Shown here one piece after another: positions 31,019 through 44,611 of a stretch of 64,000 nt of DNA; the first letter of the stretch is position 1; each line of letters opens with the position of its first letter. This DNA is from Streptomyces sp. NBC_00775 (GTDB lineage Bacteria; Actinomycetota; Actinomycetes; Streptomycetales; Streptomycetaceae). The notes under the pieces are model-generated. The model saw only the letters and a program-made list of their open reading frames with translations. It did not search any database and was not told the DNA's origin. Position numbers and translations under genes: made by a program. The DNA lies in assembly GCF_036347135.1 (NCBI RefSeq), contig NZ_CP108938.1:8928001-8992000 (forward strand), in the 5' to 3' direction.

Positions 31019-31519
31019 TCAGCCCTCGTCGTGGGAGACCGCGCGGCGCGCGTCCGCGTCCAGGACGCCCCAGCTGATCAGCTGCTCGGTCAGGACCGAG
31101 GGCGACTGGTCGTAGATGACGGCGAGCGTGCGCAGGTCGTCCTGGCGGATCGACAGCACCTTGCCGTTGTAGTCACCGCGCTGCGACTGGATCGTCGCCG
31201 CGTAGCGCTGCAGGGGGCCCGCCTTCTCGGCCGGCACGTGGGCAAGGCGCTCAAGGTCGAGAACCAGCTTCGGCGGCGGCTCGGCGGCTCCGCCCGGCGT
31301 GGTGCCCGGCAGCAGCTCCTGGACCGGAACCCCGTAGAAGTCCGCCAGCTCCGCGAGGCGCTGCACGGTGACGGCGCGGTCGCCGCGCTCGTACGAACCG
31401 ACCACGACCGCCTTCCAGCGTCCCTGGGACTTCTCCTCGACGCCGTGGAGGGAAAGGCCCTGCTGGGTGCGGATGGCGCGGAGCTTGGCCCCGAGCTGTT
31501 TGGCGTATTCGCTGGACAT
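31019..31519 (-). CDS. bldD: Developmental master regulator BldD
   Basis: A 166-residue repressor of sporulation genes during vegetative growth. The N-terminal XRE-type helix-turn-helix is at about 6-70 (LGAKLRAIRTQQGLSLHGVE, SYERGDRAVTVQRL). The C-terminal domain carries the cyclic di-GMP signature RxD-x8-RxxD, seen as RGDYNGKVLSIRQDD (about 121-135), so tetrameric c-di-GMP should drive its dimerisation. I recall the sequence as nearly identical to S. coelicolor BldD (SCO1489). ATG at 31519; an in-frame start 8 codons upstream is rejected. Its promoter and likely autoregulatory site are visible upstream. Confidence 0.97.
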   Translation of the reverse strand: MSSEYAKQLGAKLRAIRTQQGLSLHGVEEKSQGRWKAVVVGSYERGDRAVTVQRLAELADFYGVPVQELLPGTTPGGAAEPPPKLVLDLERLAHVPAEKAGPLQRYAATIQSQRGDYNGKVLSIRQDDLRTLAVIYDQSPSVLTEQLISWGVLDADARRAVSHDEG

Positions 31520-31565
31520 ATAGCTCCCCGGACGCTGTATCAACGTGCGGCTCCGCCGCGCGGCT

Positions 31566-31590
31566 GGTGACTCTTGTGACTCACAGTGAG
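31566..31590 (-). promoter_or_regulatory. Likely BldD autoregulatory operator
   Basis: A cluster of GTGA/TCAC half-sites: GGTGACTC (31565-31572), GTGACTCAC (31576-31584) and AGTGAG (31585-31590). Read on the minus strand this gives GTGA-N10-TCACC, matching the reported BldD box (AGTGA-N-TCACC). It sits right after the -10 box of bldD, where a repressor would block transcription. Known: BldD represses its own gene in S. coelicolor. Confidence 0.6.
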
Positions 31591-31618
31591 GTTACGCAGC
31601 GTTACTCTTCCCCGTCAA
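31589..31618 (-). promoter_or_regulatory. bldD promoter
   Basis: On the minus strand TTGACG (31618-31613) and TAACCT (31594-31589) are 18 bases apart, a good housekeeping-type promoter. Transcription would begin near 31582, giving a leader of about 60 bases. Confidence 0.6.
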
Positions 31619-31722
31619 GCCGAATGGTCCGGACCGACTCTTCCGTGGGAGTCACCCGCGGTGGCTCGAATGGGTGGTGATCAGGGGCGTTGCCGGGCTG
31701 GTAGCGTGGATGGCGCAATTCC

Positions 31723-32364
<642 letters not shown>

Positions 32365-32452
32365 TCCTCCGGCGTACGCCGCTGTCGTACGCCCTTGAGC
32401 GCTCTGCCTGCCCGAATCCTCCCGAACTGAACTGCCTTACGGAGCCTGACAG

Positions 32453-33430
32453 ATGCAGCGTCATCTCATCTCGGCCGCCGACCTCACCCGCGACGACGCC
32501 GTCCTGATCCTCGACACCGCCGAGGAGATGGCACGGGTCGCCGACCGGCCGATCAAGAAGCTGCCGACCCTGCGCGGCCGCACCGTCGTCAACCTCTTCT
32601 TCGAGGACTCGACCCGCACCCGGATCTCCTTCGAGGCCGCCGAGAAGCGCCTCTCCGCGGACGTCATCAATTTCACCGCCAAGGGGTCGAGCGTCTCCAA
32701 GGGCGAGTCCCTCAAGGACACCGCCCAGACCCTCGAAGCCATGGGCGTCGACGCCGTCGTCATCCGGCACGGCGCCTCCGGAGCCCCGTACCGGCTCGCC
32801 ACCTCCGGCTGGATCGACGCCGCCGTCATCAACGCGGGCGACGGCACCCACCAGCACCCCACGCAGGCCCTGCTCGACGCCTTCACCATGCGCCGACGCC
32901 TCGTCGGCCGGGACGCCGGGATAGGACAGGACCTGGCCGGCAAGCGCATCACGATCGTCGGCGACGTCCTGCACAGCCGGGTCGCCCGCTCCAACGTCGA
33001 CCTGCTGCACACCCTCGGCGCCGAGGTCACCCTCGTCGCCCCGCCCACCCTGGTGCCGGTCGGCGTCGAGACCTGGCCCTGCGAGATCTCGTACGACCTC
33101 GACAGCACCCTCTCCAAGTCCGACGCGGTGATGATGCTGCGTGTCCAGCGCGAGCGGATGAACGCGGCGTTCTTCCCGACCGAGCGCGAGTATTCGCGGC
33201 GCTACGGCCTCGACGGCGAGCGCATGGCCAAGATGCCCGAGCACGCCATCGTGATGCACCCCGGCCCGATGGTCCGCGGCATGGAGATCACCGCCGAGGT
33301 CGCCGACTCCGAGCGCTGCACCGTCGTCGAGCAGGTCGCCAACGGAGTCTCGATCCGGATGGCCGTGCTGTACCTGCTCCTTGGCGGCAACGAGCCCGCC
33401 GTCACCCACACCCGTACCGAGGAGAAGTAA
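32453..33430 (+). CDS. pyrB: Aspartate carbamoyltransferase catalytic chain
   Basis: A 325-residue enzyme joining carbamoyl phosphate and aspartate, step two of pyrimidine synthesis. Motifs: [19 protein letters not shown] with the carbamoyl-phosphate loop (about 48-66), [21 protein letters not shown] (about 138-147), [20 protein letters not shown] near 273. No regulatory chain (pyrI) follows, as usual in actinobacteria. It lies 88 bases after pyrR and 4 bases before pyrC. Confidence 0.97.
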   Translation: MQRHLISAADLTRDDAVLILDTAEEMARVADRPIKKLPTLRGRTVVNLFFEDSTRTRISFEAAEKRLSADVINFTAKGSSVSKGESLKDTAQTLEAMGVDAVVIRHGASGAPYRLATSGWIDAAVINAGDGTHQHPTQALLDAFTMRRRLVGRDAGIGQDLAGKRITIVGDVLHSRVARSNVDLLHTLGAEVTLVAPPTLVPVGVETWPCEISYDLDSTLSKSDAVMMLRVQRERMNAAFFPTEREYSRRYGLDGERMAKMPEHAIVMHPGPMVRGMEITAEVADSERCTVVEQVANGVSIRMAVLYLLLGGNEPAVTHTRTEEK

Positions 33431-33434
33431 GACC

Positions 33435-34721
33435 ATGAGCAAGATCCTGATCCGCGGTGCGAAGGTGCTCGGCGGCGAGCCGCAGGACGTGCTGATCGAC
33501 GGTGCTGTCATCGAGGCGGTCGGTACCGGCCTCTCGGCCGAGGGCGCCGAGGTCGTCGAGGCCGACGGCAAGGTGCTGCTCCCCGGTCTCGTCGACCTGC
33601 ACACCCATCTGCGCGAGCCGGGCCGCGAGGACTCCGAGACCGTGCTGACCGGTACCCGGGCGGCGGCGAGCGGCGGCTACACCGCCGTGTTCGCCATGGC
33701 CAACACCTTCCCGGTCGCCGACACCGCCGGTGTGGTCGAGCAGGTCTACCGGCTCGGCCAGGAGCACGGCTACTGCGATGTGCAGCCCATCGGCGCCGTC
33801 ACGGTCGGCCTGGAGGGCAAGAAGCTCGCCGAGCTGGGCGCGATGCACGAGTCAGCGGCCGGGGTGACCGTCTTCTCCGACGACGGCAAGTGCGTGGACG
33901 ACGCCGTGATCATGCGCCGGGCGCTCGAATACGTGAAGGCCTTCGGCGGTGTGGTCGCGCAGCACGCGCAGGAGCCCCGCCTCACCGAGGGCGCCCAGAT
34001 GAACGAGGGCGTCGTCTCCGCCGAGCTGGGGCTCGGCGGCTGGCCGGCGGTGGCCGAGGAATCGATCATCGCCCGGGACGTCCTGCTCGCCGAGCACGTC
34101 GGCTCCCGCGTCCACATCTGCCACCTGTCGACCGCCGGCAGCGTCGAGATCGTGCGCTGGGCCAAGTCCCGCGGCATCGACGTCACCGCCGAGGTCACCC
34201 CGCACCACCTGCTCCTCACCGACGAGCTGGCCCGCACGTACAACCCGGTCTACAAGGTCAACCCGCCGCTGCGCACCGAGCGTGACGTCATGGCCCTGCG
34301 CGGGGCCCTCGCCGACGGCACGATCGACATCGTCGCCACCGACCACGCCCCGCACCCGCACGAGGACAAGGACTGCGAGTGGGCCGCCGCCGCCATGGGC
34401 ATGGTGGGGCTCGAGACCGCACTGTCCGTCGTGCAGCAGACGATGGTCGAGACCGGACTGCTCGACTGGGCCGGTGTCGCCGACCGCATGTCCGTCAAGC
34501 CCGCGCAGATCGGCCAGGCGCAGGGCCACGGCCGTCCCGTCTCGGCAGGTGAGCCCGCCAACCTCACGCTGGTCGACACGGAATACCGTGGGGCCGTGGA
34601 CCCCGCGGGCTTCGCCTCGCGCAGCCGCAACACTCCCTACGAGGGCCGTGAGCTGCCGGGCCGGGTCACGCACACCTGGCTGCGGGGCAAGGCCACCCTC
34701 GTCGACGGGAAGCTCGCGTGA
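33435..34721 (+). CDS. pyrC: Dihydroorotase
   Basis: A 428-residue zinc amidohydrolase (type I) that cyclises carbamoyl aspartate. The metal site is DLHTHLREPG (about 54-63), further ligands in ICHLST and AEVTPHHLLL (about 252-261), and VATDHAPHP near 299 with the catalytic Asp. The ATG at 33435 follows pyrB closely; its TGA overlaps the next gene's GTG (GTGA). Confidence 0.96.
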   Translation: MSKILIRGAKVLGGEPQDVLIDGAVIEAVGTGLSAEGAEVVEADGKVLLPGLVDLHTHLREPGREDSETVLTGTRAAASGGYTAVFAMANTFPVADTAGVVEQVYRLGQEHGYCDVQPIGAVTVGLEGKKLAELGAMHESAAGVTVFSDDGKCVDDAVIMRRALEYVKAFGGVVAQHAQEPRLTEGAQMNEGVVSAELGLGGWPAVAEESIIARDVLLAEHVGSRVHICHLSTAGSVEIVRWAKSRGIDVTAEVTPHHLLLTDELARTYNPVYKVNPPLRTERDVMALRGALADGTIDIVATDHAPHPHEDKDCEWAAAAMGMVGLETALSVVQQTMVETGLLDWAGVADRMSVKPAQIGQAQGHGRPVSAGEPANLTLVDTEYRGAVDPAGFASRSRNTPYEGRELPGRVTHTWLRGKATLVDGKLA

Positions 34722-35284
34722 CACCTCTCATCCCGATGGCCGCCGAACAGAAGTCGGCGGAAGTGACCGACTGGGCCGCCCGGGCCGGCTGGCTCGTCGG
34801 CCTGGCCCTCTTCGTCGCCCTCGTCTACTGGCTGATGCGCGAGGGCTGGAAGTGGCGCGGCACCCTCCAGGGTGACCTGCCCGAGCTCCCCACCGCGCCG
34901 GAAGATCCGGGCCCGGCGAGACTGAGCATGAGCGGCCGCTACCACGGTTCCACCACCGCCGGGCAGTGGCTCGACCGTATCGTGGCGCACGGCCTGGGCA
35001 CCCGCAGCCGGGTCGAGCTCACGCTGACGGACGCGGGACTGGACGTCGTACGCCCCGGGGCCACCGACTTCTTCATCCCGGCCGAGGCGCTGCGCGAGGC
35101 CCTGCTCGGCAAGGGAATCGCCGGCAAGGTCCTCAGCGAGGGCGGACTGCTCATCGTCACATGGGCGCACGGTGACAAGCTGATCGACTCCGGGTTCCGC
35201 TCGGACCGCGCGGCCGAGCACAACAGGTGGGTCGAGACCCTGACCAACATGATCAACAAGACGGAAACGGAAGGCGCACGATGA
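34718..35284 (+). CDS. PH-like domain membrane protein of the pyr operon
   Basis: A 188-residue protein with one membrane span (about 24-41, [16 protein letters not shown]) and a soluble C-terminal domain (about 75-185) with the beta-rich look of a PH-like fold ([30 protein letters not shown]). It overlaps both pyrC (GTGA) and carA (ATGA), so it is firmly built into the operon. Homologues sit between pyrC and carA across actinobacteria, and the role is unknown. A link to membrane placement of the carbamoyl phosphate enzymes is only a guess. Confidence 0.85.
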   Translation: MTPLIPMAAEQKSAEVTDWAARAGWLVGLALFVALVYWLMREGWKWRGTLQGDLPELPTAPEDPGPARLSMSGRYHGSTTAGQWLDRIVAHGLGTRSRVELTLTDAGLDVVRPGATDFFIPAEALREALLGKGIAGKVLSEGGLLIVTWAHGDKLIDSGFRSDRAAEHNRWVETLTNMINKTETEGAR

Positions 35285-36430
35285 CGACCTCCATCCAGGG
35301 AGTCGCCTCGCAGAGGCACAAGGCAGCTCCCGCCGTACTCGTCCTGGAGGACGGCCGGATGTTCCGTGGCCGCGCCTACGGGGCCGTGGGGGAGACCTTC
35401 GGCGAAGCGGTGTTCTCCACCGGCATGACCGGCTACCAGGAGACCCTCACCGACCCGTCGTACCACCGCCAGGTCGTCGTGATGACCGCCCCGCACATCG
35501 GCAACACCGGCGTCAACGACGAGGACCCCGAGTCGCAGCGGATCTGGGTCGCGGGCTACGTCGTACGCGACCCCGCGCGCGTGCCCTCCAACTGGCGCTC
35601 CCGGCGCTCGCTGGACGAGGAGCTCCGCAAGCAGGGCGTCGTCGGCATCAGCGGCATCGACACGCGTGCGCTCACCCGCCACCTGCGCGAGCGCGGCGCC
35701 ATGCGGGTCGGCATCTTCTCCGGCAACGCGCTGCCCGACGAGGGCACGATGCTCGCCGAGGTCCGTCAGGCGCCCGAGATGGCGGGCGCGAACCTCGCCG
35801 CCGAGGTCGCCACCAAGGAGACGTACGTCGTCCCGGCCATCGGGGAGAAGAAGTTCACCGTCGCCGCCGTCGACCTGGGCATCAAGGGCATGACCCCGCA
35901 CCGTATGGCCGAGCGCGGCATCGAGGTGCACGTGCTGCCCGCGACGGCCACGGCCGAGGACGTGTACGCCGTGAACCCCGACGGTGTCTTCTTCTCCAAC
36001 GGCCCCGGTGACCCGGCGACCGCCGACGGCCCGGTGGCCGTCATGCAGGAAGTGCTCGCCCGCAAGACGCCGCTCTTCGGCATCTGCTTCGGCAACCAGA
36101 TCCTGGGCCGCGCGCTCGGCTTCGGCACCTACAAGCTGAAGTACGGCCACCGCGGCATCAACCAGCCCGTGCAGGACCGCACGACCGGCAAGGTCGAGGT
36201 CACCGCGCACAACCACGGCTTCGCCGTCGACGCCCCGCTCGACAAGGTCTCCGAGACCCCCTACGGCCGCGCCGAGGTCTCCCACGTCTGCCTGAACGAC
36301 CAGGTCGTCGAGGGGCTTCACCTCCTCGACCAGCCGGCCTTCAGCGTCCAGTACCACCCCGAAGCGGCAGCGGGCCCGCACGACGCCGCCTACCTGTTCG
36401 ACCGCTTCGTATCCCTGATGGAGGGCCAGC

Positions 36431-36438
<8 letters not shown>
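35281..36438 (+). CDS. carA: Carbamoyl phosphate synthase small subunit
   Basis: A 385-residue glutaminase subunit. The N-terminal CarA domain starts [19 protein letters not shown]; the class I amidotransferase has the nucleophile in [15 protein letters not shown] (Cys about 265) and His/Glu in [12 protein letters not shown] (about 356-367). It supplies ammonia to CarB. ATG at 35281; it ends inside the start of carB (8-base overlap). Confidence 0.97.
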
Positions 36439-39739
<3,301 letters not shown>

Positions 39740-39746
39740 CAGCCCT

Positions 39747-39779
39747 GAGGGGGACACCGGAAACGGTGTCCCCCTCTTC
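39747..39779 (+). terminator. Terminator after carB (GAAA tetraloop)
   Basis: 13-bp perfect arms (39747-39759, 39764-39776) closed by a GAAA loop, a stable GNRA tetraloop, followed by TTC. It separates the pyrR-carB unit from pyrD-pyrF. Confidence 0.85.
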
Positions 39780-39785
39780 ATGAGG

Positions 39786-39824
39786 CCCCTTCACCGGGCT
39801 CTCCAGACCCCTTCACCGGGCTCT
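39786..39824 (+). repeat. 17-bp direct repeat upstream of pyrD
   Basis: CCCCTTCACCGGGCTCT occurs twice (39786-39802 and 39808-39824), 22 bases apart start to start, immediately before the pyrD ribosome binding site. This is two helical turns, so it could be a regulator site, or a recent duplication. Confidence 0.75.
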
Positions 39825-39839
39825 TTCGAGGACATGACC

Positions 39840-40946
39840 ATGTACAAGCTCTTCTTCAACCTCGTCTTCAAGCGGATGGACCCGGAGCAGGCCCACCATC
39901 TGGCCTTCCGCTGGATCCGGCTCGCCGTCCGCATCCCCGTGCTGCGCACCTTCATCGCCGCCGCGCTCGCGCCCCGCTTCAAGGAACTGCGGACCGAGGC
40001 GTTCGGGCTGCGGATGCACGGCCCGTTCGGGCTCGCGGCCGGCTTCGACAAGAACGCGGTCGCCGTCGACGGGATGTCGATGCTCGGCTTCGACCACATC
40101 GAGATCGGCACCGTGACGGGGGAGCCGCAGCCCGGCAACCCCAAGAAGCGGCTGTTCCGCCTTGTGCCGGACCGGGCGCTGATCAACCGCATGGGGTTCA
40201 ACAACGAGGGTTCCGCGGCCGTCAGCGAGCGCCTGGGGGCTCGTACGCCCGTCTTCAGGACCGTCGTGGGCGTCAACATCGGCAAGACCAAGGTCGTCCC
40301 CGAGGAGGAGGCCGTCGGCGACTACGTGAAGTCGACCGAGCGGCTCGCCCGGCACGCCGACTATCTCGTGGTCAATGTGAGCTCGCCGAACACGCCGGGC
40401 CTGCGCAATCTCCAGGCCACGGAGGCGCTGCGGCCCCTCCTGAGCGCCGTCCGCGAGGCCGCCGACCGTGCGGTCACCGACCGGCGTGTGCCGCTCCTCG
40501 TCAAGATCGCGCCCGACCTCGCCGACGAGGACGTCGACGCGGTCGCCGACCTGGCCGTCGAGCTCGGCCTGGACGGGATCATCGCCACGAACACCACCAT
40601 CGCGCGCGAGGGACTCGGTTTGAAGTCCGGGCCCTCTCTGGTCAAGGAGACCGGGGGACTCTCCGGCGCCCCGCTGAAGGCACGCTCCCTGGAGGTGCTG
40701 CGCCGCCTCTACGCGCGCGTGGGCGACCGCATCACCCTGGTGGGCGTCGGCGGCATCGAGAACGCCGAGGACGCCTGGCAGCGCATCCTGGCCGGCGCCA
40801 CGCTGGTGCAGGGCTACAGCGCCTTCATCTACGAGGGCCCCTTCTGGGGCCGCGCCATCCACAAGGGGCTCGCCGCGCGCCTCCGTACGAGCCCGTACGC
40901 CACCCTCGCCGACGCGGTCGGCGCCGACGTGAGGAAGTCCGCATGA
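39840..40946 (+). CDS. pyrD: Dihydroorotate dehydrogenase (quinone), class 2
   Basis: A 368-residue membrane-associated flavoenzyme oxidising dihydroorotate with quinone as acceptor. The N-terminal amphipathic extension [20 protein letters not shown] is the class 2 mark. FMN-site and catalytic segments: [47 protein letters not shown] (catalytic Ser in the NVSSPNTPG motif), [14 protein letters not shown] lies 7 bases before ATG 39840, so this start is preferred to the ATG two codons upstream. Overlaps pyrF by 4 bases. Confidence 0.96.
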   Translation: MYKLFFNLVFKRMDPEQAHHLAFRWIRLAVRIPVLRTFIAAALAPRFKELRTEAFGLRMHGPFGLAAGFDKNAVAVDGMSMLGFDHIEIGTVTGEPQPGNPKKRLFRLVPDRALINRMGFNNEGSAAVSERLGARTPVFRTVVGVNIGKTKVVPEEEAVGDYVKSTERLARHADYLVVNVSSPNTPGLRNLQATEALRPLLSAVREAADRAVTDRRVPLLVKIAPDLADEDVDAVADLAVELGLDGIIATNTTIAREGLGLKSGPSLVKETGGLSGAPLKARSLEVLRRLYARVGDRITLVGVGGIENAEDAWQRILAGATLVQGYSAFIYEGPFWGRAIHKGLAARLRTSPYATLADAVGADVRKSA

Positions 40947-41785
40947 GCCTGGAACCCTTTGGCGCACGTCTTCGCCGTGCCATGGACGAGCGCGGCCCGC
41001 TGTGCGTGGGCATCGACCCGCACGCCTCCCTGCTCGGCGACTGGGGTCTGAACGACGACATCGCGGGCCTGGAGCGCTTCAGCCGCACGGTCGTCGAGGC
41101 GCTGGCCGACCGGGTCGCCGTCCTCAAGCCGCAGAGCGCGTTCTTCGAGCGCTTCGGGTCGCGCGGGATCGCCGTCCTGGAGAAGTCGGTCGAGGAGGCG
41201 CGGGCGGCCGGGGCGCTGGTCGTGATGGACGCCAAGCGTGGCGACATCGGCTCGACCATGGCCGCGTACGCGGAGACCTTCCTGCGCAAGGACGCGCCGC
41301 TCTTCTCGGACGCGCTGACCGTGTCGCCGTATCTGGGCTACGGCTCGCTGAAGCCCGCGGTGGAGCTGGCGCGCGAGAGCGGGGCCGGGCTCTTCGTGCT
41401 CGCGCTCACCTCCAACCCGGAGGGCGGCGAGGTGCAGCACGCGGTCCGCGGGGACGGCCGGAACGTCGGAGCGACGATGCTCGCGCACCTGGCCGCCGAG
41501 AACACGGGGGAGACGCCCCTGGGATCCTTCGGCGCGGTCGTCGGCGCCACGCTGGGCGACCTCTCCTCCTACGACCTGGACATCAACGGACCTCTCCTTG
41601 CACCCGGAATCGGCGCCCAGGGGGCCACGGCCGCCGATCTGGCGGGTGTCTTCGGGGCGGCGGTGCGCAATGTCGTCCCGAACGTCAGCCGGGGTGTTCT
41701 GCGTCACGGTCCCGACGTGGTCGCGCTGCGTGAGTCCGCGGAGCGCTTCGCGGAGGAGATCCGGGCGGCTGTGACGGCCGCCTGA
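40943..41785 (+). CDS. pyrF: Orotidine 5'-phosphate decarboxylase
   Basis: A 280-residue enzyme of the longer actinobacterial type, producing UMP. The catalytic Lys/Asp array is in VMDAKRGDIGSTMAAYAETF (about 93-112), with LCVGIDPH near the start (about 17-24) and the phosphate loop near PGIGAQGAT (about 220-228). ATG start overlapping pyrD; completes the pathway from carbamoyl phosphate to UMP encoded here, except pyrE, which is not in the window. Confidence 0.95.
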   Translation: MSLEPFGARLRRAMDERGPLCVGIDPHASLLGDWGLNDDIAGLERFSRTVVEALADRVAVLKPQSAFFERFGSRGIAVLEKSVEEARAAGALVVMDAKRGDIGSTMAAYAETFLRKDAPLFSDALTVSPYLGYGSLKPAVELARESGAGLFVLALTSNPEGGEVQHAVRGDGRNVGATMLAHLAAENTGETPLGSFGAVVGATLGDLSSYDLDINGPLLAPGIGAQGATAADLAGVFGAAVRNVVPNVSRGVLRHGPDVVALRESAERFAEEIRAAVTAA

Positions 41786-41924
41786 GTCCTCCGACAGCCG
41801 CTCGGCAGTCCTCCGATGAGTGTCTTCGGAGTGCCTCGAGTCTGAATACATCCTCAAATCCGGGGCAGTATGTCGGAAATGTCGGGCTCCAGGGAGGCTG
41901 ACCAGGACTTTTCCGCTGTTCTCG

Positions 41925-41953
41925 CTGACTCTGGCGGACTTGCCCGCTAGTCT
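41925..41953 (+). promoter_or_regulatory. Likely promoter of the integration host factor gene
   Basis: CTGACT (41925-41930) and TAGTCT (41948-41953) are 17 bases apart and fit -35/-10 boxes, about 110 bases before the GTG at 42064. The 278-base gap from pyrF otherwise shows no gene. Confidence 0.45.
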
Positions 41954-42063
41954 CCGACGCAGGGTGAACGGGCAAGCGTGTTGCTCGTGGCTCCCCAGGT
42001 GTGGGGCGACTAGGTTCCTCACCGGTCCGTATCCGACAGATCGACATCCGAGGTGACGTAGGC

Positions 42064-42387
42064 GTGGCTCTTCCGCCCCTTACCCCTGAACAGCGCGCAG
42101 CCGCGCTCGAAAAGGCCGCCGCGGCTCGCCGGGAGCGGGCCGAGGTCAAGAATCGACTCAAGCACTCCGGCGCCTCCCTTCACGAGGTCATCAAGCAGGG
42201 CCAGGAGAATGACGTCATCGGCAAGATGAAGGTCTCCGCTCTCCTCGAGTCCCTGCCGGGCGTGGGCAAGGTCCGCGCCAAGCAGATCATGGAGCGACTC
42301 GGGATCTCCGAGAGCCGCCGCGTGCGTGGCCTCGGCTCGAACCAGATCGCCTCCTTGGAGCGTGAGTTCGGCGGCTCCGGCGCCTGA
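42064..42387 (+). CDS. Actinobacterial integration host factor (sIHF/mIHF)
   Basis: A 107-residue nucleoid-associated protein. It starts [35 protein letters not shown] as two helices, with the helix-two-turn-helix DNA-binding part [25 protein letters not shown] (split around residues 60-84) and the [17 protein letters not shown] end. Not related to the E. coli IHF/HU fold. In Streptomyces (SCO1480) it shapes the nucleoid and affects sporulation and antibiotic production. GTG start at 42064. gmk follows after 37 bases. Confidence 0.95.
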   Translation: MALPPLTPEQRAAALEKAAAARRERAEVKNRLKHSGASLHEVIKQGQENDVIGKMKVSALLESLPGVGKVRAKQIMERLGISESRRVRGLGSNQIASLEREFGGSGA

Positions 42388-42424
42388 GTCCTGGGCATAC
42401 CGGGATTGCTGGAATAATCGCTGC

Positions 42425-42982
42425 ATGAGTGAACGTCCGCGGCTGACCGTGCTCTCCGGCCCCTCAGGGGTCGGCAAGAGCACGGTCGTCGCCCATATGC
42501 GCAAGGAACACCCCGAGGTCTGGCTCTCGGTGTCGGCGACGACCCGCAAGCCGCGCCCCGGTGAGAAGCATGGTGTCCACTACTTCTTCGTCTCCGACGA
42601 GGAGATGGACAAGCTGATCGCCAACGGCGAGCTCCTGGAGTGGGCCGAATTCGCCGGCAACCGTTACGGGACGCCGCGTGCGGCCGTCCTGGAGCGGCTG
42701 GAGGCGGGTGAGCCGGTCCTCCTGGAGATCGACCTCCAGGGCGCCCGGCTGGTCCGTGAGTCCATGCCCGAGGCCCAGCTCGTGTTCCTGGCTCCTCCCT
42801 CCTGGGAGGAGCTGGTGCGCAGGCTCACCGGGCGGGGCACCGAGCCGCCCGAGGTGATCGAGCGCCGCCTGGAGGCGGCCAAGATCGAGCTGGCGGCCGA
42901 GCCGGAGTTCGATGTCACCCTGGTCAACACCTCGGTCGAGGACGTAGCACGCGAGCTGCTAGCCTTGATGGAAGTTGTTTGA
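42425..42982 (+). CDS. gmk: Guanylate kinase
   Basis: A 185-residue kinase turning GMP into GDP. Walker [10 protein letters not shown] (about 12-20); GMP-binding [21 protein letters not shown] (split about 37-57); [11 protein letters not shown] (about 79-89); [12 protein letters not shown] at 42425. It is followed after 37 bases by rpoZ, a linkage seen in many bacteria that ties nucleotide supply to RNA polymerase. Confidence 0.97.
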   Translation: MSERPRLTVLSGPSGVGKSTVVAHMRKEHPEVWLSVSATTRKPRPGEKHGVHYFFVSDEEMDKLIANGELLEWAEFAGNRYGTPRAAVLERLEAGEPVLLEIDLQGARLVRESMPEAQLVFLAPPSWEELVRRLTGRGTEPPEVIERRLEAAKIELAAEPEFDVTLVNTSVEDVARELLALMEVV

Positions 42983-43019
42983 TCTTTCAGGTCTTTTTCC
43001 ACCTTTCGGAAGGCAGAGC

Positions 43020-43292
43020 GTGTCCTCTTCCATCACCGCGCCCGAGGGCATCATCAACCCTCCGATCGACGAGCTTCTTGAGGCCACCGACTCGAAGTAC
43101 AGCCTCGTGATCTACGCCGCCAAGCGCGCCCGTCAGATCAACGCGTACTACTCCCAGCTCGGCGAGGGCCTCCTCGAGTACGTCGGTCCGCTCGTGGACA
43201 CCCACGTCCACGAGAAGCCGCTCTCCATCGCCCTGCGTGAGATCAACGCGGGTCTGCTGACGTCCGAGGCCGTTGAGGGCCCCGCGCAGTAG
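43020..43292 (+). CDS. rpoZ: DNA-directed RNA polymerase omega subunit
   Basis: A 90-residue subunit that helps fold and assemble beta-prime. Family core: [37 protein letters not shown] start at 43020 preceded by GGAAGG. Directly downstream of gmk. Confidence 0.96.
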   Translation: MSSSITAPEGIINPPIDELLEATDSKYSLVIYAAKRARQINAYYSQLGEGLLEYVGPLVDTHVHEKPLSIALREINAGLLTSEAVEGPAQ

Positions 43293-43313
43293 TCACTGTT
43301 TATTTCCTCATCC

Positions 43314-43342
43314 CAGGCCCGGCGGCGCGACTGTCGGGCCTG
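43314..43342. other. Hairpin between rpoZ and coaBC
   Basis: CAGGCCCG (43314-43321) pairs with CGGGCCTG (43335-43342) around a 13-base loop. No T-run follows, so termination is uncertain; it may attenuate transcription into coaBC. Confidence 0.45.
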
Positions 43343-43408
43343 TGGTGTGTCATGGAGTCGTACGTCTTCGAGCCGGGGCGTGCGTGTCTCGAGTGCGGGG
43401 AGGCCCTG

Positions 43409-44611
43409 GTGGGCAAGCCGAAGGTCGTTCTGGGGGTCAGCGGTGGCATCGCCGCGTACAAGGCCTGTGAGCTGCTGCGCAGGCTGACGGAGTCGGGCCA
43501 CGACGTACGGGTCGTCCCCACCGAGTCCGCGCTGCACTTCGTCGGCGCCGCCACCTGGTCCGCGCTCTCCGGCCACCCCGTCTCCACCGAGGTCTGGTCG
43601 GACGTCCACGAGGTCCCGCACGTCCGCATCGGACAGCACGCCGACCTGGTGGTCGTGGCCCCCGCGACGGCCGACATGCTGGCCAAGGCGGCCCACGGCC
43701 TGGCCGACGACCTCCTCACGAACACCCTGCTCACCGCTCGCTGTCCGGTCGTCTTCGCGCCCGCCATGCACACCGAGATGTGGGAACACCCGGCCACTCA
43801 GGAGAACGTGGCGACGCTGCGCCGCCGCGGCGCCGTCGTCATCGAGCCCGCGGTGGGGCGTCTGACCGGCGTGGACACCGGCAAGGGCCGGCTGCCCGAC
43901 CCGGGGGAGATCTTCGAGATCTGTCGCCGCGTCCTCGCACGCGGCGTCACCGAGCCGGATCTCGCCGGCCGTCACGTCGTCGTCAGCGCGGGCGGCACGC
44001 GCGAGCCGCTCGACCCGGTCCGCTTCCTCGGCAACCGCTCCTCCGGCAAGCAGGGGTACGCTCTCGCCCGCACCGCGGCCGCGCGGGGCGCCCGGGTCAC
44101 GCTGATCGCCGCGAACACCGGACTGCCGGACCCGGCGGGCGTGGACGTCGTCCAGGTGGGGACCGCCGTGCAGCTGCGCGAGGCGGTGCTGAAGGCGGCC
44201 CCGGACGCCGACGCCGTGGTGATGGCCGCGGCCGTGGCGGACTTCCGCCCGGCGGCGTACGCGGCCGGGAAAATCAAGAAGAAGGACGGCCAGGAACCGG
44301 AGCCGGTCGTTCTGATCCGTAATCCGGACGTCCTCGCGGAGATATCGGCGGACCGTGCGCGCCCCGGCCAGGTGATTGTCGGCTTCGCCGCCGAGACGGA
44401 CGACGTCCTCGCCAACGGTCGTACGAAACTGGAGCGCAAGGGATGCGACCTCCTCGTCGTGAACGAGGTGGGGGAGCGCAAGACCTTCGGTTCCGAGGAG
44501 AACGAGGCCGTGGTGCTGGGAGCCGACGGCAGCGAGACCCCGGTGCCGTACGGACCCAAGGAAGCTCTGGCCGATATCGTGTGGGACCTGGTGACACGCC
44601 GTCTGAGGTGA
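43409..44611 (+). CDS. coaBC: Bifunctional phosphopantothenoylcysteine decarboxylase / phosphopantothenate-cysteine ligase
   Basis: A 400-residue enzyme of coenzyme A synthesis. N-terminal flavoprotein decarboxylase domain (KPKVVLGVSGGIAAYKACEL at the start; PAMHTEMWEHPATQENV about 120-136) and C-terminal CTP-dependent ligase domain (VVSAGGTREPLDPVRFLGN, SSGKQGYALA; about 190-210; NPDVLAEI; AETDD). The GTG at 43409 has GGGGAGG five bases upstream; an in-frame ATG 19 codons earlier (43352) gives a Cys-rich extension not usual in the family. Confidence 0.93.
   Translation: MGKPKVVLGVSGGIAAYKACELLRRLTESGHDVRVVPTESALHFVGAATWSALSGHPVSTEVWSDVHEVPHVRIGQHADLVVVAPATADMLAKAAHGLADDLLTNTLLTARCPVVFAPAMHTEMWEHPATQENVATLRRRGAVVIEPAVGRLTGVDTGKGRLPDPGEIFEICRRVLARGVTEPDLAGRHVVVSAGGTREPLDPVRFLGNRSSGKQGYALARTAAARGARVTLIAANTGLPDPAGVDVVQVGTAVQLREAVLKAAPDADAVVMAAAVADFRPAAYAAGKIKKKDGQEPEPVVLIRNPDVLAEISADRARPGQVIVGFAAETDDVLANGRTKLERKGCDLLVVNEVGERKTFGSEENEAVVLGADGSETPVPYGPKEALADIVWDLVTRRLR

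Noticed and set aside
31519..31543. bldD starting 8 codons earlier
   Set aside because: The BldD family begins SSEYAKQLG right after Met; the extra residues are not conserved.
43352..43408. ATG start of coaBC at 43352
   Set aside because: The extra 19 residues are not part of the flavoprotein domain, and GTG 43409 has a strong GGGGAGG site.
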